Virus record (IMG/VR): IMGVR_UViG_3300021962_000335
Span: 1 to 34,907 of that record
Source: a virus
Direction: 5' to 3' (one strand)
Length of the DNA stretch: 34,907 nucleotides
The translations under genes and the position numbers were made by a program. The notes below the pieces were generated by a model. That model was not told the origin of the DNA and ran no database searches. It was given only the letters and a program-made list of their open reading frames with translations. This document shows, piece after piece, positions 7,663 through 15,555 of the stretch (positions are counted from its first letter, which is position 1; every line of letters begins with the position of its first letter).

Positions 7663-8292
7663 TTAAGTTGTAATTGTCAATACGGCGTTCGAAGATGTTA
7701 CTGTATCTCCACCAGTTGTAGAGATTGCAACCTTGAAGCTTGTATTGGTTGTTACAACACCTGAGTTTACAACTAAGTTTGCTGCAGTCGTTACACCAAC
7801 GTTTGCACCTGCGCCGAGTGAATCACCGTTTGCATATGTCCACTGATATGCGAGAGTTGCACCTGCAGGTACTGATGTAGCAACTACTCTGAATGTAGCC
7901 TGTTGAGCAGCAGTTGTATTGGCTGTATTGCCGGATGGCTGAGTTGTAATAGAGATCTTATAATCTGGGAATGCAGCATCTTCTGCGTCACCAGACATTG
8001 AACCCATAGCTACAAGAACTTCGTGCTGGACGCGACCTGCACGACCACCAGAACCTTCAATTCTGTTTACCCAACCGGCGTGAGCTGGACGAGCTTCTGA
8101 AGCTGCACGAGTTGCTCTAAGTTCTGCAGTATCAACACCATACTGACCTACAGTAATACCTGTAATGAGAGCATCGGCCGTTGTATTGCCAAAGAATGCA
8201 TTTCTGTTTGCAGAGTTTGCTGGTACCTTATAACCGCTAACGCCCCAAAGTACTGAGTTTGCTGCGCTATCGTCGTTTTTCCATTGTGACAT
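7663..8292 (-). CDS. Virion structural protein with C-terminal Ig-like domain
   Basis: 209 aa. The first 110 residues (NSVLWGVSGYKVPANSANRN, then HAGWVNRIEGSGGRAGRVQ and EVLVAMGSM) match a virion protein common in marine T4-like phages ('HAGWVLRTVGTGGRAGRVQYE'). Residues about 118-209 form an Ig-like beta domain (ISITTQPSGNTANTTAAQQA, LAYQWTYANGD, SSNAVLTIT), the type displayed on capsids and tails for surface binding. Strong Shine-Dalgarno (AGGAGG) and a late-promoter-like AATAAATA upstream. Confidence 0.7.
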   Translation of the reverse strand: MSQWKNDDSAANSVLWGVSGYKVPANSANRNAFFGNTTADALITGITVGQYGVDTAELRATRAASEARPAHAGWVNRIEGSGGRAGRVQHEVLVAMGSMSGDAEDAAFPDYKISITTQPSGNTANTTAAQQATFRVVATSVPAGATLAYQWTYANGDSLGAGANVGVTTAANLVVNSGVVTTNTSFKVAISTTGGDTVTSSNAVLTITT

Positions 8293-8319
8293 TTAGATAT
8301 CCTCCTAAAATGTTTTTAT

Positions 8320-8327
8320 TATTTATT
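8320..8327 (-). promoter_or_regulatory. Weak late-promoter-like box
   Basis: AATAAATA on the minus strand, one mismatch to TATAAATA, 28 bases before the structural gene at 8292. The surrounding bases are all A/T, so chance occurrence is possible. Confidence 0.3.
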
Positions 8328-8544
8328 ATTCTTCTATAATCATCATGTCTAAGAGATATTGTGACTTTTTACCAATCTTTTTTTCTTTTCCATTAACAAC
8401 AAGAATAGGATCGGCAGATGTTCTTCTCTGGACAACGACACGCTCACGTAATGGTTTTGCTTGTTGTACAACAGGCTGATCAACAGGAATTTCTTCCTGT
8501 TGATTATTAGAACCAGTCTGTTGATTGACTACTATTAGAGGCAT
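8326..8544 (-). CDS. Hypothetical protein, 72 aa
   Basis: 72 aa with a Gln-rich amino half (VVNQQTGSNNQQEEIPVDQP) and a basic carboxyl half (ILVVNGKEKKIGKKSQYLLD). Not recognised. Its start codon shares a base with the stop of the 793-aa gene, so the two are translationally linked in the virion-protein block. Confidence 0.5.
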   Translation of the reverse strand: MPLIVVNQQTGSNNQQEEIPVDQPVVQQAKPLRERVVVQRRTSADPILVVNGKEKKIGKKSQYLLDMMIIEE

Positions 8545-10925
8545 TAACCACCAATCTCTTTTCTAAAAGCTTTTTCGTGTTCGTCTTTTTCAGCAGGTGT
8601 TCTTTTAGAATGATAGCTGCCTAAAAAGTCTTGTGCTTTTCTGTGTGGTACTTTTACTTTTTTGCCACCACCAACGTCAACTTCAATATGACCTGTTAAA
8701 GATGGTTTTGCATCTCTTATCTGAGCAGCAAGATTTGATTCTTTAATATGATCGCCATTTGGTTGATAAGAATTCATTTGTGGTTGAATGCCTGATGGTG
8801 TTCCAACTCTAGGTTCTGTTCTACCATATGTTCTAACATATGTTTGTGGACCACAGGTCTTACACAATCCAGGACCACTTCTGTCTTGAGGTGGAGCAGA
8901 AACAGGTGGTGTTACCGGTGGTGTAACTGGAGGTCTTGTTGAAGTTGGATCTGGTGCATTTGGTCCAGTATCAGTTCTTGGTGTTGGATCTGGGCTTGAA
9001 CTCGGGCCAGTATCTGGTTCAGGCTTTGTTTTTGTCTTATCATCTAAATCAGGATTAGGATCTTGATTTAGATCAGGAACATTAGTGTCAGGCAATCTCC
9101 AATTTGGATTTTTTGGATTTATCTTAGGAAACTTGCCCGGCTTTCCTGGTGTCTTTGGTGTTGTTGGCGCCGGCGTTGGACCTGGTCTTGGTGTTGAAGG
9201 TGCAGGCGTAGGAGACGGCGGTGTTGGTGTAGGAGCAGGACCAGGACGCGGAGTAGATGGAGCTGGTGTTGGTACTTCTGGTGCTGGTGGTTTTGGAATA
9301 GTTGGAACTTCAGCTGGCTTTGGTAAGACATCTGGTTCAAATCCACGAGTACCGCTACCACGTGGTGCTGCTGGAGCCGGCTTAGGTGCTCTAGTTGCTG
9401 CACCTGCGCCACGAGCTGCTGCACCACCTAATGCTCTACCTATTGTAGGAGCTGCAGCTCTTCCAAGCGCAAGAGCTCCGGCACCAATAGCTAATCCAAG
9501 AGGAGCTAATTCATCAATCTGTTCTTTTTCTGCAATGTTTTGTAAATTTGCTAGTTCTTCATCAGAAAATAATGTTTCTTCTGCTTTTACTGATCCAGTA
9601 GGAGCTTTTGATTTTTCAATATCTTTGTTGAGCTTCTCTTCTTTTTCTCTTTTTTCAGCATCTTTCATCGCTTGTGACATTGCATCTTGACCCGTTGCAA
9701 GCGCAGTCACATCGTGTGTAGCCTGTAATCCTAAGATAGCTCTAGGATCATTTACTACTTTAGTCGCTAAGTTCTTTATTTTATCTTTTAGACTTGATGC
9801 TGATGTAGAAGCAGCAGTAGTACCACTAGAAGCAGCAGTAGTACCATTAGAAGCGGCAGTAGGATTAAAAGGTTTTGGCTCCCATGGACCCGGTGATCTC
9901 GGCGCATCTGGTTGACCTGGTATGCGGCCACCACCACCGCCACCACCGCCGCCACCTGTTGGCGGCTTAGGTGGAACTTTGCCACCACCTGTTATACCCT
10001 TTAACATATCGTCAGCAGCAGATTTTGCTGCTGCTCTTGCTGCAGGAGCTAAAGTTTTTACAAATTCTTGAACATTTTCTTTATCGGCAATATTTTCTAG
10101 TCTTGCTAGCTCTTCATCAGAAAAAACTACTTCTTCTTTAGTAACTTTCTTCTTATCTTTAAGGGCTTTCTTCATTGATTCTTTTTCATTACCATCTTTA
10201 TCAAAGTCAAGATAATCTGGCTTAGATTCTTCTTTTACAGGAGTTTTATAAACCATAGAATAAGTGTGCTTTTCTGAATTATCACCAAAGATGCCACTTG
10301 GACCCTTCTTAATTCTTTCTACTTCATATCCTTGCTTCTTATAATCTTCAGCCTTCTTTGAAGTATGTCTAGGTGATCCAGTAAAGACAACTCTTTTCTG
10401 ACTTGGTTCACCAGAATAACCCTCGGTGTTTAAGTTAGAGGGACGCTTTGGTGGCACTGGAACTGGCTTTTTTTGCTCAGGCTTTTTGGGCTCAGGCTTA
10501 TACTTAATTTCATCAGGATTTGATGGTGAACCAGCAGCACGAGGTGCAGCAAAATCTGGATCAGAAGATGTTGGTGGGCCTTCTTTAAGAGTCTTTGATC
10601 TTAACTTCTTAAAGTCATCAGCATCGATCTTGCCATTCTTATTAGCATCAATCTTATGCTGCTTACCAACAAGCTCTTCTTCCTGATCCATTCTTGGCTT
10701 GTAATCTGGATTAATTACAACTTCTGTTTTTTTACCAATATTTTTGGCTGCTTCAACAACGGAATCAGGGATTCCTAGAGCTTTATTGTTTAACATGTCT
10801 GGTTCCTCGTCGATAATTTTCTTCTGAATCTGTTGTTGTTTATGATGAACTTGCTTAGGATCTTTTGTCCAGGGTCTGCCGACTATATCTCTGATTTTGT
10901 TTTCTAAACTTTTATAGTCAGCCAT
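8544..10925 (-). CDS. Large Pro/Gly-rich virion-associated protein with EF-hand
   Basis: 793 aa. Near residue 100 is an EF-hand-like loop (KIDANKNGKIDADDFKKLRS), known at this position in marine T4-like structural proteins. The module FSDEELARLENIADKE near 270 recurs as FSDEELANLQNIAEKE near 455, each followed by an Ala-rich helix. A run of ten glycines, a repeated ASxGTTA tract and long Pro/Thr blocks (TPAPSTPRPGPAPTP) link them. The last 60 residues (GGGKKVKVPHRKAQDFLGSY) resemble the usual C-terminal tail of these proteins. Likely a tail or head-associated fibrous protein. The other-strand frames here are shadows of the GC-rich Pro codons. Confidence 0.65.
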   Translation of the reverse strand: MADYKSLENKIRDIVGRPWTKDPKQVHHKQQQIQKKIIDEEPDMLNNKALGIPDSVVEAAKNIGKKTEVVINPDYKPRMDQEEELVGKQHKIDANKNGKIDADDFKKLRSKTLKEGPPTSSDPDFAAPRAAGSPSNPDEIKYKPEPKKPEQKKPVPVPPKRPSNLNTEGYSGEPSQKRVVFTGSPRHTSKKAEDYKKQGYEVERIKKGPSGIFGDNSEKHTYSMVYKTPVKEESKPDYLDFDKDGNEKESMKKALKDKKKVTKEEVVFSDEELARLENIADKENVQEFVKTLAPAARAAAKSAADDMLKGITGGGKVPPKPPTGGGGGGGGGGRIPGQPDAPRSPGPWEPKPFNPTAASNGTTAASSGTTAASTSASSLKDKIKNLATKVVNDPRAILGLQATHDVTALATGQDAMSQAMKDAEKREKEEKLNKDIEKSKAPTGSVKAEETLFSDEELANLQNIAEKEQIDELAPLGLAIGAGALALGRAAAPTIGRALGGAAARGAGAATRAPKPAPAAPRGSGTRGFEPDVLPKPAEVPTIPKPPAPEVPTPAPSTPRPGPAPTPTPPSPTPAPSTPRPGPTPAPTTPKTPGKPGKFPKINPKNPNWRLPDTNVPDLNQDPNPDLDDKTKTKPEPDTGPSSSPDPTPRTDTGPNAPDPTSTRPPVTPPVTPPVSAPPQDRSGPGLCKTCGPQTYVRTYGRTEPRVGTPSGIQPQMNSYQPNGDHIKESNLAAQIRDAKPSLTGHIEVDVGGGKKVKVPHRKAQDFLGSYHSKRTPAEKDEHEKAFRKEIGG
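9800..9868. repeat. 24-bp tandem repeat inside the 793-aa gene
   Basis: Nearly three copies of a 24-base unit (plus strand: agaagcagcagtagtaccac), encoding repeated ATAASSGT-like octets. In frame, so copy-number change would alter linker length without breaking the gene. Confidence 0.6.
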
Positions 10926-10929
10926 TTTA

Positions 10930-11367
10930 TTATGCCTTTATAATAGAACGAAGCATCCAACCATGCTTCTCGTGAGCTTCAATACGAGCTTGAATAAGAT
11001 TTGAGATACCATACTTCTTAGCTTTTTCAGCTAGTTCATATGCTTTATTCAATGAATCTAAAACTTTTTCATTATCATCTTTGAGTCTTGTCATCATAGA
11101 AACAGCGCTAGGAATAGTAGTCTCATCCTGAATAGATGTTAGTTCTTTAAATCTTGAGAATGAACCGGGAACATAGATATCAAGAGTACGAATACCTTCA
11201 GCAATAGCATCTACTGCGCCATGCACTTCTTCGTACAATCCACCTAAAAAAGTGTGATGTTGAGAGAAATCTACTCCCTCAACATTCCAATGAAAATAAT
11301 GAGCTTTTAAATAGAAAGCAAAAGTATTAGCTAATGCTTCCTTTAAAGCCTGTTCTAACTCATCCAT
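10930..11367 (-). CDS. dps: Dps-like ferritin-fold DNA-protection protein
   Basis: 145 aa. The ferroxidase set expected for Dps is present with correct spacing: His26, His38, Asp53 and Glu57 (AHYFHWNVEG, SQHHTFLGG, then GAVDAIAEGIRTLD). Bacterial Dps is about 160 aa and forms a dodecamer that oxidises and stores iron and can bind DNA. The usual Lys-rich amino tail is missing (the protein starts just before helix A), so iron/peroxide detoxification is more likely than DNA compaction. It sits among virion genes. Packaging in virions is possible but not shown. Confidence 0.85.
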   Translation of the reverse strand: MDELEQALKEALANTFAFYLKAHYFHWNVEGVDFSQHHTFLGGLYEEVHGAVDAIAEGIRTLDIYVPGSFSRFKELTSIQDETTIPSAVSMMTRLKDDNEKVLDSLNKAYELAEKAKKYGISNLIQARIEAHEKHGWMLRSIIKA

Positions 11368-11632
11368 TCTTCTTTGCCCTTGGTTTCTTTACTTTTTCAG
11401 CTACTTTAGTTGCAGCTGCTTTTGTCTTTCGTGTTGTCTTCTTAACTGCTTCTACAGCATCAGCAACATCAACTTTACCATCTTGGTTTACATCTGCAAC
11501 TTTAGTTACAGCAGCAGCTGCATCAGCTGCATCAACCTTACCATCTTGATTTACATCAGCTTTTGGCCATGCATACTTCCAAAAAGCGAGACCGGCAATT
11601 GCAATCAAAACAATCCAAATAATCGTATCCAT
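11360..11632 (-). CDS. Membrane-anchored protein with two dockerin/EF-hand loops
   Basis: 90 aa. Residues 3-20 form one membrane helix (IIWIVLIAIAGLAFW). Residues about 26-66 hold two near-identical calcium-binding loops, DVNQDGKVDAADAAAAV and DVNQDGKVDVADAVEAV, with the D-x-N-x-D-G-x-V-D-x-x-D pattern of type I dockerins. A Lys/Arg-rich tail follows (TTRKTKAAATKVAEKVKKPR). Overlaps the Dps start by 8 bases. Function unknown; a calcium-dependent membrane tether or virion-associated peptide is a guess. Confidence 0.6.
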   Translation of the reverse strand: MDTIIWIVLIAIAGLAFWKYAWPKADVNQDGKVDAADAAAAVTKVADVNQDGKVDVADAVEAVKKTTRKTKAAATKVAEKVKKPRAKKNG

Positions 11633-11644
11633 TTTATTTTCTCC

Positions 11645-12028
11645 TTATGACCAACCTGAAGTTTTTCTCAGTTTTAAAATTACATGAAAAGGACCATCGC
11701 CTTCAACTCTAATATCTGAATTAGCATATACTACATCCAAAAATCCGACAAAGTCATATGATCCAGTATCTTTTAGATAATAATGACCATGTACAGTATT
11801 AGCAACAGCATTTGATATTCTACTTATATCAATCTGCTTGTTGTTCTTTGCACCCCAATATATCTCTTGGATACCAACATTAGCAGTGCTATAACTAACG
11901 AAAGTTTGATTAGCAGCAGTCAGATCATTTTGTAGACTAATATCTACAACACCGCCGTTAGAATCAGTAACATAACACTTAACCACAGCTTCTGTACTTG
12001 TTACTTTCATTACATGCTTCGAAGCCAT
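11645..12028 (-). CDS. Putative virion structural protein
   Basis: 127 aa, beta-rich throughout with no signal peptide (TEAVVKCYVTDSNGGVVDIS, GIQEIYWGAKNNKQIDISR, ending FHVILKLRKTSGWS). The composition and place in the virion block resemble small neck/tail or decoration proteins of marine T4-like phages. Specific role not recognised. It ends 12 bases before the dockerin-like gene. Confidence 0.5.
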   Translation of the reverse strand: MASKHVMKVTSTEAVVKCYVTDSNGGVVDISLQNDLTAANQTFVSYSTANVGIQEIYWGAKNNKQIDISRISNAVANTVHGHYYLKDTGSYDFVGFLDVVYANSDIRVEGDGPFHVILKLRKTSGWS

Positions 12029-12029
12029 A

Positions 12030-12488
12030 TCAGCAATTCCACTTTCTCAACGCTTTGTTGATTCTCGAATCAGGATCTCTTGCTGTCTTAGCAGACGTTA
12101 GTCTCTTCTTCATACCACCCATACGAGCGCAGAATGACTTACGACGATTTGCTGCTTTACTGCCCTTCTTGAGCTTAGAAGGTGGAGTAGTTACGGGTGC
12201 TTTTAAGTTACTGCCGGTAGTTCTATTATAATAGTCTCTGCCCTTTTGTGTCAAACCACCAGATGGACTCTTGTGACCCTTCTTATCTTCTTCAACTTCA
12301 TTGCAACCACAAGAACAGTTACCATTGCACTCTTGAATCTCTTCTTCTTTTACAGGCACACAGTTAGGAACTTTACGACCATTCTTCATCTTCATACCGA
12401 CTGCAGTATATCCCTTCCAACAAGCATTCTTTAGACCACCTGTTGGCTCTTTTACTTTTTCAAGGATTTCTCTTAGTTTTTTAGCCAT
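12030..12488 (-). CDS. DUF5872-like Cys/Lys-rich conserved protein
   Basis: 152 aa. The amino module LKNACWKGYTAVGMKMKNGR (then KVPNCVPVKE) and the carboxyl module SPSGGLTQKGRDYYNRTTGS followed by RRKSFCARMGGMKKRLTSAK (ending KALRKWNC) are two motifs found together or apart in many marine phage and algal-virus proteins (DUF5872). A Cys cluster CNGNCSCGCNEVEE joins them, a possible metal site. Highly basic, so nucleic-acid binding is plausible. A TATAAATA late promoter lies 29 bases upstream. Confidence 0.7.
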   Translation of the reverse strand: MAKKLREILEKVKEPTGGLKNACWKGYTAVGMKMKNGRKVPNCVPVKEEEIQECNGNCSCGCNEVEEDKKGHKSPSGGLTQKGRDYYNRTTGSNLKAPVTTPPSKLKKGSKAANRRKSFCARMGGMKKRLTSAKTARDPDSRINKALRKWNC

Positions 12489-12516
12489 ATTAAGCTCCTA
12501 ATAATGAGTTTATAAG

Positions 12517-12524
12517 TATTTATA
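12517..12524 (-). promoter_or_regulatory. T4-type late promoter before the DUF5872-like gene
   Basis: Exact TATAAATA on the minus strand, three bases after the stop codon of the nucleotidylyltransferase gene and 29 bases before the downstream start. Confidence 0.7.
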
Positions 12525-12526
12525 AA

Positions 12527-13159
12527 TTAATCGGTCTGAGGCTTTTTTAGAGAATCTTTTACGTGATTGAAGAGTTCTTTAGCATGCTCTGGTTTCACAT
12601 GAGATGGAATGCCTTTTTTAAACTCTTTAAATTTGTTATTTTTAACATGCTCTCTCATCTTAGATGCAGACATACCTTCAGCACCTTCAGCATCAGGATC
12701 TCTAGCACCGGCTGATACTACGTCTATTTTGTGAAAACTAAACGGTATGTTACCAGACTTATCTGGCTTTCCATTATAACGATGAAGAAGATCGTGATAT
12801 TCTTTAACTCTATCTTCGCCAGCTACCATGATCATGTGATCATGGCCGGCATTATTTAATCTTTTTGCATGGTGTATAAGTGTTGGTTCTGCTTTTGATG
12901 CAACTTTTATATTTGTATCAGGAAAGAATCTTTTAGCATGCATAAGTTTTTGTTCAGGAGTTAATGGATTCTTATCATTATCATGAGTTGCAGATAATAC
13001 GACTTCATGATGCGCATCATGTTTATCAGCCAAAGCTTTTACTTTATTGACTAATACTTCATGACCTATAGTAGGTGGATTCATACGACCAAAAGAAAAA
13101 ACTACTGGTTTAACCGGTTTAGTTTCTTCTTCTACTATAAAGTTTTTAAACCTTTTCAT
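12527..13159 (-). CDS. Cytidylyltransferase-fold (NMNAT-like) nucleotidyltransferase
   Basis: 210 aa from the ATG at 13159, chosen for its AGGAAAG Shine-Dalgarno; an upstream in-frame ATG lies inside the previous gene. FSFGRMNPPTIGHEVL (21-36) carries the nucleotide-binding T/HxGH motif (PTIGH). GMSASKMREHV corresponds to the late 'ISSTxxR' motif. HDHMIMVAGEDR supplies the strand preceding the second substrate pocket. The fold transfers AMP or CMP; nicotinamide-mononucleotide adenylyltransferase is the best known match and such enzymes occur in T4-like phages, often fused to NUDIX, which is absent here. Substrate uncertain. Overlaps the ligase-like gene. Confidence 0.75.
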   Translation of the reverse strand: MKRFKNFIVEEETKPVKPVVFSFGRMNPPTIGHEVLVNKVKALADKHDAHHEVVLSATHDNDKNPLTPEQKLMHAKRFFPDTNIKVASKAEPTLIHHAKRLNNAGHDHMIMVAGEDRVKEYHDLLHRYNGKPDKSGNIPFSFHKIDVVSAGARDPDAEGAEGMSASKMREHVKNNKFKEFKKGIPSHVKPEHAKELFNHVKDSLKKPQTD

Positions 13160-14360
13160 CTTGTTTCTTTCCTGCAGATATAGCACCATAACCTAGTAAG
13201 TTCATCTTTGAGAACTCAGCTCGATTAACAAACTTTGCCATGTTACCTTTGTTGTGAGCAACAAAACCTTCTGGTCCCGTCTTTTGACCGGCGATGCTAT
13301 GTTCAAAGTCTGTATTTTGCGACATAACATCTGTTAACACATTTTTTGCTTTTTGAAGGTGTTGATGAAGTTCTAAAGCTTTTGTAAAGCTATCTTTATT
13401 AGATTGTATATGTTCTAACTTTGCAGCCAGCGCTTGTCTCTTTTTATCTTTACCGGCATCAGTTTTTAGTTTATCAATTTCTTTGCCATATTTGTTAGAA
13501 ATATGATTCATATATCCTTCATGAGATGCTACACCATCCTTACGAACCATATCATTGATATGAGCTTCTAAGTCTGTTTCATGTCCACGCAGAGGTTCAA
13601 ATGCATCCGGTTTCATCTTACCATACGCTTTCTTAGCATTCTCAATATGATTTAAATATTCTCTCTGCTTTTCGGGAGTATAATGTGAAGGATCAAATTT
13701 AACTGTTGGATCTATATTATGTACGTCCGGATGATTAGAGAAGTTTTCTCTATCAACATGCGGTGTAGCTTCCATGTCTTCTAAATTTTTTCCTTTATAC
13801 TTAGTATGCACTACTAAGCCAAACTTAGCATTTCTAATTGCTTTACCTTGATGTGTGTCACGATCAACAGAGTACTTTACGGTGTTTGGTTGAAAACTAA
13901 ACTTGCCCTTATCGCTTTCAACATCTTTCTTCGAATACATTACATCACCTTGATATACACCAGAGTTTGGTGCTACTTTTGGTAAATGTTGTAAAGCATC
14001 TTTTAGTTTACTAACAAGACCAGGTGCATGACCATGATTATTTTCTATGTCTTGATTAGTATAGTTTATTTTTGGATTTTTATTAAAAGCAGATTTAGAA
14101 GCTACAAAAAAACGACCATTCTTTGGATGATAACCAAATACTAATGAAGGAGCTCCATCATATTTAGTTGATATATGTGTGTCTGTCTTTTTTCCTAATA
14201 AGGATTTATGTGTATCATCTAGCATTTGGGCTGCATTACCAACACCTTCATGACCACCATGTATCGGCATATCTTCTAGATGTGTTAAGTGCTTTAGTTT
14301 TTTACCAGATCCAGAATCTTCTGTTTCTTCTGTTAAAAATGTATTGAAAGAAATTATCAT
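13146..14360 (-). CDS. DUF6267-like protein with polynucleotide-ligase motifs
   Basis: 404 aa. LEDMPIHGGHEGVGNAAQML and STKYDGAPSLVFG identify the DUF6267 family of environmental phages. K66-Y-D-G (66-69) fits motif I (KxDG) of the DNA/RNA-ligase nucleotidyltransferase superfamily. FFVASKSAFNKNPKINY could be motif III-like. PEGFVAHNKG (EG at 364) fits motif IV, and AKFVNR (Lys376) fits motif V. A long helical insert lies at about 215-350. An AMP-transferring ligase or capping-like enzyme is therefore a reasonable inference. Its carboxyl end overlaps the NMNAT-like gene, suggesting linked nucleotide/NAD or RNA-end chemistry. Confidence 0.65.
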   Translation of the reverse strand: MIISFNTFLTEETEDSGSGKKLKHLTHLEDMPIHGGHEGVGNAAQMLDDTHKSLLGKKTDTHISTKYDGAPSLVFGYHPKNGRFFVASKSAFNKNPKINYTNQDIENNHGHAPGLVSKLKDALQHLPKVAPNSGVYQGDVMYSKKDVESDKGKFSFQPNTVKYSVDRDTHQGKAIRNAKFGLVVHTKYKGKNLEDMEATPHVDRENFSNHPDVHNIDPTVKFDPSHYTPEKQREYLNHIENAKKAYGKMKPDAFEPLRGHETDLEAHINDMVRKDGVASHEGYMNHISNKYGKEIDKLKTDAGKDKKRQALAAKLEHIQSNKDSFTKALELHQHLQKAKNVLTDVMSQNTDFEHSIAGQKTGPEGFVAHNKGNMAKFVNRAEFSKMNLLGYGAISAGKKQDEKV

Positions 14361-14375
14361 TTTAAATCCTAGTTT

Positions 14376-15362
14376 TTAGATATTTATCTTAATCTTATCA
14401 AGCAAAGATTGATTGACATCAATAGAAACTGGTGAAGTCATACTCACTGATAACTGCATTCTTATAGTACCTGGTCTTGTACCACCATATGTTTGAAAAC
14501 TAATTTCTTTTAAATTGGTTCTACTAAAAGTAGGTATCTTAGTTCCAGTTAATCTTTCGATATTATTAGATAATTGACCCTGAGCATTTGTATTGAATAT
14601 TATAAATTTATTACCATTAACAATTACAAAGTAATTATCTTTATACCAATGTTCTTTAAGAGTAGTAACAGCTTTATCTAAATTTGTAGAAAACTTAAAA
14701 TATCTTACTGGTAAGTTTCCACTTTTATTTTTAACTCCAACATCTCCAGAATAACCTATAGTTATATCTGTTTTTCTCAATTCATCTATATAATCTTCCA
14801 GTGTAGGATAACCTGTAAAATTTTTAATAAGATCATTTACGAAAGTTAAGTCTTTAGACGCTGCTGATTGTTTTCCTGATCTGTATACTGTTATATCAAA
14901 AGCATTTATCTTATTTAAGTTGTTTGAGTTTTTTATTTCTGCTACTTCCGGTACACCATTAATTTGAAATGAAACGTCAGCAGCTTGTGAACCAGGTTTG
15001 GCAGTACTAATATTGGTACCACCAAATAACTTAACAAACTCAGCAAACTTATCTTGTGCTATACTGCCAGAACTAATTCTTCCGGCCATATCTGGTTTAG
15101 TAGTATATTGATATTGTATATTATTAAAATTAACAGTGATGACATATGGAAAGTTTTTTGATACAGACTTAGATTCTTTTACTTCAAAAGATATCTGTAA
15201 TTTTGATAATAGTTCTTGTAACTTATTAAAAGCTACTTCTCTATTTTTATCTATTCCTCTTAATGAGTATAGCTTTTTGTTGCCTGTACTAAGTCTAGGC
15301 ATATAGTCGACTTTTACAGATGGGTAAGCTTTTTTTATGTTTAAGAGGATAGGATCGTCCAT
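14376..15362 (-). CDS. Hypothetical protein, possible PD-(D/E)xK-like core
   Basis: 328 aa, AT-rich coding, no signal or membrane segment. QAADVSFQINGVPEVAEIKN shows an Asp strand followed by E-x-K, the layout of a PD-(D/E)xK nuclease core, within otherwise unrecognised sequence. The carboxyl half has beta-strand-rich repeats (NLKEISFQTYGGTRPGTIR, MQLSVSMTSPVSID). A TATAAATA box lies 20 bases upstream, so late expression is expected. Nuclease function is only a motif-level suggestion. Confidence 0.5.
   Translation of the reverse strand: MDDPILLNIKKAYPSVKVDYMPRLSTGNKKLYSLRGIDKNREVAFNKLQELLSKLQISFEVKESKSVSKNFPYVITVNFNNIQYQYTTKPDMAGRISSGSIAQDKFAEFVKLFGGTNISTAKPGSQAADVSFQINGVPEVAEIKNSNNLNKINAFDITVYRSGKQSAASKDLTFVNDLIKNFTGYPTLEDYIDELRKTDITIGYSGDVGVKNKSGNLPVRYFKFSTNLDKAVTTLKEHWYKDNYFVIVNGNKFIIFNTNAQGQLSNNIERLTGTKIPTFSRTNLKEISFQTYGGTRPGTIRMQLSVSMTSPVSIDVNQSLLDKIKINI
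14381..14388 (-). promoter_or_regulatory. Late-promoter-like GATAAATA
   Basis: GATAAATA on the minus strand, one mismatch to the T4 late consensus, 21 bases before the DUF6267-like start and overlapping the 3' end of the 328-aa gene. Confidence 0.4.
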
Positions 15363-15381
15363 TTTATACCTTTTTAATGAA

Positions 15382-15389
15382 TATTTATA
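15382..15389 (-). promoter_or_regulatory. T4-type late promoter
   Basis: Exact TATAAATA on the minus strand, 20 bases before the 328-aa gene and 9 bases after a strong terminator stem, so it starts a fresh transcription unit. Confidence 0.75.
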
Positions 15390-15397
15390 AAATGAAA

Positions 15398-15421
15398 AAG
15401 GCGAGCCTTTCGACTCGCCTT
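15398..15421 (-). terminator. Rho-independent terminator
   Basis: Perfect 8-bp stem AAGGCGAG / CTCGCCTT with an 8-base loop. On the minus strand the stem runs into TTTTT then CATTTT. It ends the candidate RNA and the helicase/74-aa unit. Confidence 0.85.
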
Positions 15422-15541
15422 ATAAGCAACACGGACGGGTGGAACCCCACCATTTATCCCGTCAATTCCAATCCTGATGATATCAGCTTGCCACTTGTGC
15501 TGCAGACACAAACGTGTATGCTTGCCGTCCATAGACGGATC
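15398..15541 (-). ncRNA. Candidate structured non-coding RNA
   Basis: About 130 bases without a credible reading frame between the 74-aa gene and the terminator. Read on the minus strand it holds, in order: a hairpin CCGTC-TATG-GACGG (15538-15525); a stem-loop 15516-15492 in which CACAA(AC)GTG pairs with CACTTGTG across CTGCAGA-type loop bases; a hairpin GGTGG-GGTT-CCACC (15451-15438) that can be closed by GACG/CGTC; then the terminator. A CATAAATA late-like box sits at 15555-15548, giving a predicted transcript start near 15541. No known RNA family is recognised. Confidence 0.5.
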
Positions 15542-15547
15542 TGGTAT

Positions 15548-15555
15548 TATTTATG
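15548..15555 (-). promoter_or_regulatory. Late-promoter-like CATAAATA before the candidate RNA
   Basis: One mismatch to TATAAATA; it contains the stop codon (TAA) of the 74-aa gene. The only thing downstream before the terminator is the structured RNA. Confidence 0.45.

Noticed and set aside
9085-9690. 201-aa Gly/Ala-rich plus-strand frame
   Set aside because: Antisense shadow of the Pro/Thr-rich part of the 793-aa virion protein.
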